Source of the DNA: Casp-actino8 sp945862545 | Lineage (GTDB): Bacteria > Actinomycetota > Acidimicrobiia > Acidimicrobiales > Ilumatobacteraceae | Direction of reading: 5' to 3' | DNA: 7,642 nucleotides | Assembly: GCA_945862545.1 (NCBI GenBank) | Contig: CAMAYS010000101.1 | Location: 1 to 7,642, forward strand | Shown: positions 5,239 to 7,642 of the stretch, piece after piece | Numbering within the stretch: position 1 is the first letter of the stretch | How the letters are laid out: every line of letters begins with the position of its first letter | Made by a program: the position numbers and the translations under genes | Notes under the pieces: model-generated | What the model was told of the DNA's origin: nothing | Database searches by the model: none | Seen by the model: the letters and a program-made list of their open reading frames with translations, nothing else

Positions 5239-6065
5239 CAGTGCACCGAGATCTTGGGGAAACGGGCATCGTCAATCAGCAGTTCGCCCGCTGATCCAAT
5301 CGGACCTTCAAAGCGTGTGGCATTGCTGCCGACGTATTGCACGATGTAGGCCTTGCGAGTCTTGCCAGAAATATTTGGTCCAGTGAGATGAGGCGTCAAG
5401 CTGCTGAAAACGACAGCACCTCCAGCCCCTACTGGCGCAGATACGGCAGACACGGGTGGTTCTTCAAAAATTTGAAAACCGAGTGGCTCAACATAGTCGT
5501 GTTTGAGCGTTCCATGGCGGTGCATACCGGGAGCAACCCACGGGCATCCCGAGTCAACAGTGGCATCGGTCAGGGCAATCCAAACCGTGAGATAATTCTG
5601 TGGCTCAACGAATGTGTAGCCATTGTCTTGATGCCATGGGAAGCGACGGGGTTTTTCGCTTTCCTTATAGACGACTTGATCGTGATACAGGCGTGCATCG
5701 GGACCGACTAGGTCATGAGCGATTTCTGAGATCGGTGAATCCAAGACAAATTGTCGAAGGATGGGGGACTGGAGGGCGACATGGGGAGCGAAAGAAATAG
5801 CGCCCCGCTCTGCGATGAACATTCGCTCATCAGGAAGTTTTTTCAAGAATTCGTCGGCGACAACGTAACTGGCATCGGTCTCGGCCGTCATGTCCGCCAA
5901 CTGCGAAGCGTTCAGCAAGTTCTCCACGACAAAGAATCCGAGTTCGTTATATTGCGACCACTGCTCGGGGGTGACGCGCTGAGCAGAGACCATGTGATGG
6001 ACTTCTTGGTCCCAGTCAAAGTTCTTTGAGCGCGGGTGCATCTCAAGCATGCTCCATTGTGACAT
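5238..6065 (-). CDS. PhyH-family Fe(II)/2-oxoglutarate dioxygenase (first of pair)
   Basis: 275 residues, first gene of the minus-strand operon. The PhyH core starts near VTPEQWSQYNELGFFVVENL (31-50). RLYHDQVVYKE (125-135) is followed by the iron ligands His145 and Asp147 in PWHQD, Asn and Tyr after them, and the distal His226 (TPHLTGPN). Arg237, 11 residues on, fits the 2-oxoglutarate-binding Arg. All catalytic residues are present, so it should be an active hydroxylase. It shares the active-site blocks with its downstream neighbour but differs over most of its length, so the pair is an old duplication or two independently recruited genes with different substrates, not a recent copy. The ATG at 6065 has only a weak GAGAG ribosome site; ATGs at 6050, 6041 and 5993 are possible alternatives, and the first ~25 residues look poorly structured. 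Its stop overlaps the next start by one base. Confidence 0.88.
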   Translation of the reverse strand: MSQWSMLEMHPRSKNFDWDQEVHHMVSAQRVTPEQWSQYNELGFFVVENLLNASQLADMTAETDASYVVADEFLKKLPDERMFIAERGAISFAPHVALQSPILRQFVLDSPISEIAHDLVGPDARLYHDQVVYKESEKPRRFPWHQDNGYTFVEPQNYLTVWIALTDATVDSGCPWVAPGMHRHGTLKHDYVEPLGFQIFEEPPVSAVSAPVGAGGAVVFSSLTPHLTGPNISGKTRKAYIVQYVGSNATRFEGPIGSAGELLIDDARFPKISVH

Positions 6066-6178
6066 TTGCTCTCGGGTGAATGTGACTTGAAGGCATTTTT
6101 GGGGCAGACTTTGCCATGAGATAAGCCGTTTGTCGCCGAATAAGGCAAAATGGCATAAGCCGAATGAAAGATAAGTAG
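6066..6178. promoter_or_regulatory. Divergent intergenic region with repeated words, likely two promoters and an operator
   Basis: These 113 bp separate the operon start (6065, minus) from the dehydrogenase start (6179, plus), so both promoters must lie here or inside genes. ATAAG occurs four times (6121, 6140, 6155, 6171; 15-19 bp apart). ATAAGCCG occurs at 6121-6128 and 6155-6162, and GCCGAAT at 6135-6141 and 6159-6165. TTTGCC (6110-6115) and GGCAAA (6144-6149) are an inverted pair. Such clustering between divergent genes suggests a shared regulator, but no known operator is recognised and no strong -35/-10 pair stands out. Confidence 0.4.
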
Positions 6179-7276
6179 ATGGATTTCACCTGGACGCCAG
6201 CACAGCAAAGCCTCAGAGAGCAAGCTCGTTCAGTTGCCGTCTCTGCCGTTGAGCGCTTCGGGCGAGCAAATGATTCATGGATTAACGGCTGGTCCAAAGA
6301 GTTCGCACTCGAACTTGGTGAATTGGGTTGGATTGGTTTGACGTGGCCCACAGAGTTCGGCGGTGGTGGTCGCCCTCCGATTGAACGCCTGATCATCGGA
6401 GAAGAACTCATCAAGGTCGGCGCACCGATTGGTTCGATGTGGTTTGCCGATCGACAAATGGGTCCCACTTTGATTACCTACGGTCGCCCCGATCAACAGG
6501 CCGAGTTTCTCCCGAGCATTCTCACTGGTGCCTCCACGTGGTGCATCGGGATGTCAGAACCAAATGCTGGTTCAGATTTGGCATCGTTGAAAACTCAGGC
6601 AGTGCTGGATGGCGACGACTGGGTCATCAATGGTCAAAAGATTTGGACCAGTTTCGGTGCCGTGGCCGATTATTGCTACCTCATTTGTCGCACATCCAAT
6701 GATGGTCCGCCACATGCGGGGATCAGTGAAATCATCGTGCCGATGAATTCACCGGGTATTGAAGTGCGTCCGATTACGGACATGACAACCAATCGCCATT
6801 TTTGTGAAGTCTTTTTTACCGATGTTCGCGTTCCCGCCATCAATCTCGTCGGCGTTGAGGGAAATGCTTTCAAACAAACGATGCGTCAACTTGAACATGA
6901 ACGCGGTGGCATCGATCGCCTCGTTTCCAATTACGCGCTGTATGTCATGGCCCGCGAGAGAGCGGATACCACAGATCCCCGCGTGCGACAACAGATCGCC
7001 CGGCTCGAAGTGAAATATCAGATCGGTCGAATTCTTGTGATCCGCGAAACACTGCGACAAGCGCCTGCCGGCTTTTCCGCTGCCACAAAGTGTTTCTGTA
7101 CAGAGCACGAATGGGATGTGGCACAGTTCGTGATGGAGACATTGGGGGCGCAGGCCACTCTGTGGGATCAAACCACGCAGGGTTTTGCCTATGGACCTGG
7201 CTACACGATCATGGGTGGGACATCCAATGTGATGCGCAATATCTTGGGTGAACGGGTTCTTGGCTTACCTAAATGA
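6179..7276 (+). CDS. Acyl-CoA dehydrogenase (FadE-like, IVD/LCAD-type catalytic Glu)
   Basis: 365 residues, slightly short for the family (about 380-400). It should be an FAD enzyme that introduces a 2,3 double bond into an acyl-CoA and passes electrons to ETF. The N-terminal helical domain (1-120) contains LGWIGLTWPTEFGGGG. The flavin/substrate signature GMSEPNAGSDLA is at 124-135 and GQKIWTS at 152-158. The C-terminal domain ends YTIMGGTSNVMRN..ERVLGLPK. The MCAD catalytic Glu (in YEGT) is Gly here (GGT). A Glu in the LxxER motif (LEHER, Glu241) fits the alternative base used by isovaleryl-CoA and long-chain dehydrogenases. Actinobacterial FadEs of this type often work as hetero-oligomers with a partner, which is not in the window. 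The ATG at 6179 begins the conserved MDFTWTPAQQSLR; its ribosome site is weak. It diverges from the dioxygenase operon. Confidence 0.9.
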   Translation: MDFTWTPAQQSLREQARSVAVSAVERFGRANDSWINGWSKEFALELGELGWIGLTWPTEFGGGGRPPIERLIIGEELIKVGAPIGSMWFADRQMGPTLITYGRPDQQAEFLPSILTGASTWCIGMSEPNAGSDLASLKTQAVLDGDDWVINGQKIWTSFGAVADYCYLICRTSNDGPPHAGISEIIVPMNSPGIEVRPITDMTTNRHFCEVFFTDVRVPAINLVGVEGNAFKQTMRQLEHERGGIDRLVSNYALYVMARERADTTDPRVRQQIARLEVKYQIGRILVIRETLRQAPAGFSAATKCFCTEHEWDVAQFVMETLGAQATLWDQTTQGFAYGPGYTIMGGTSNVMRNILGERVLGLPK

Positions 7277-7280
7277 AGTG

Positions 7281-7309
7281 TTGCCCCAGATGACCTTTCG
7301 TCATATACC
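7281..7309 (+). promoter_or_regulatory. Possible sigma-70-like promoter for the PEP mutase-family gene
   Basis: TTGCCC (7281-7286) and TATACC (7304-7309) are separated by 17 bp and each matches 4 of 6 consensus positions. Transcription would begin near 7316, giving a leader of about 25 nt. The gene may equally be read through from the dehydrogenase, whose stop is at 7276. Confidence 0.3.
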
Positions 7310-7340
7310 GTAGAAGCGTGAGAGATTTCGGGTGGGCACT

Positions 7341-7642
7341 ATGAGTGGCACAGAACGGTCAAGCAATCTGCGTGCTCGTTTGAATGCGGGCGAAAGCATT
7401 GTGATGCCAGGTGTGTGGGACGCATTGTCGGCGCGACTGGTTCACCAAGCGGGCTTCTCCACTGCTTTCGTTTCCGGTTTCGCAGTTTCGGGCACTCTCT
7501 TAGGAAAACCCGATGTGGGTTTTCTCACCCAAGTGGAGATGGGCGCAGTTGCTCAACGCGTCTGTGACGCGGCACCTTTGTTGAACGCTGTTGTGGACGC
7601 TGATACTGGATACGGCAATCCAATGAATGTGCGGCGAACGGT
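7341..7642 (+). CDS. PEP mutase/isocitrate lyase superfamily enzyme, N-terminal part (3' truncated)
   Basis: The first 100 codons are present; the frame stays open to the window end. The protein begins MSGTERSSNLRARLNAG, then MPGVWDALSARL (22-33) and AGFSTAFVSGFAVS (37-50). It reaches VVDADTGYGNP (84-94), where Asp86 and Asp88 match the Mg2+-binding aspartates of methylisocitrate lyase (PrpB), PEP mutase and oxaloacetate decarboxylase. The fold is a TIM barrel acting on 2-oxo or 2-hydroxy acids by C-C or P-C bond chemistry. The part holding the lyase-specific KKCGH-like motif is outside the window, so lyase, mutase and decarboxylase cannot be told apart. The ATG at 7341 has GGTGG 5 nt upstream. 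It follows the dehydrogenase by 64 bp on the same strand and may share its pathway, for example handling short acids released by acyl-CoA oxidation (inference). Confidence 0.82.
   Translation, partial: MSGTERSSNLRARLNAGESIVMPGVWDALSARLVHQAGFSTAFVSGFAVSGTLLGKPDVGFLTQVEMGAVAQRVCDAAPLLNAVVDADTGYGNPMNVRRT

Noticed and set aside
1..7642. CRISPR arrays, tRNA or rRNA genes, prophage genes
   Set aside because: No regularly spaced repeats, cloverleaf-like segments or phage structural or recombinase genes were seen.

Overview
The window looks like chromosomal DNA from a moderate-GC actinomycete, most likely of the Acidimicrobiia type. This placement is inference. It rests on the doubled HGPDCGH / HDGHLH histidine-rich protein, on a surface protein with a TTTTVA linker and a DUF1566-like lectin domain, on several PhyH-family oxygenases, and on an acyl-CoA dehydrogenase ending GGTSNVMRN..ERVLGLP. 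No rRNA, tRNA, CRISPR array, transposase or integrase is visible.

Left end (1-600): the last ~70 codons of a zinc/manganese-type ABC transporter ATPase end 4 bp from the stop of a convergent gene for a 92-residue protein with 26 histidines, built from two 35-residue repeats. Both ends of this pair point to metal handling.

Cassette-like island (about 496-1458): a plus-strand gene (start 601) encodes a membrane-anchored, surface-exposed DUF1566/C-type-lectin-like protein. It sits against the direction of its minus-strand neighbours. A 34-bp direct repeat flanks it (496-529 and 1425-1458, 30/34 identical with a perfect 16-bp core). The right copy contains the last codons and stop of the acyl-CoA ligase gene. 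The left copy repeats those codons just upstream of the histidine-rich gene. Removing one copy and the DNA between would place the histidine-rich gene 24 nt downstream of the ligase gene on the same strand. The island therefore reads as an insertion.

Central minus-strand operon (6065 down to 1447): two different PhyH-type Fe(II)/2-oxoglutarate dioxygenases, a SPASM radical-SAM protein matching anaerobic sulfatase-maturating enzymes, and a fatty-acyl-CoA synthetase. The first two genes overlap by 1 nt, the next pair by 8 nt, and the ligase follows after 44 nt. This suggests co-expression in oxidation of an unusual, perhaps branched or sulfated, acyl substrate. No sulfatase is present in the window.

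Right end (6066-7642): a 113-bp divergent intergenic region with repeated ATAAG and CGGCTTAT words separates the operon from a plus-strand acyl-CoA dehydrogenase with an IVD/LCAD-type catalytic glutamate. After it comes the first 100 codons of a PEP mutase/isocitrate lyase superfamily enzyme that runs off the window. The ligase, dioxygenases, dehydrogenase and lyase-family gene together make a plausible lipid or carboxylic-acid catabolism neighbourhood. The exact substrate cannot be read from the sequence.
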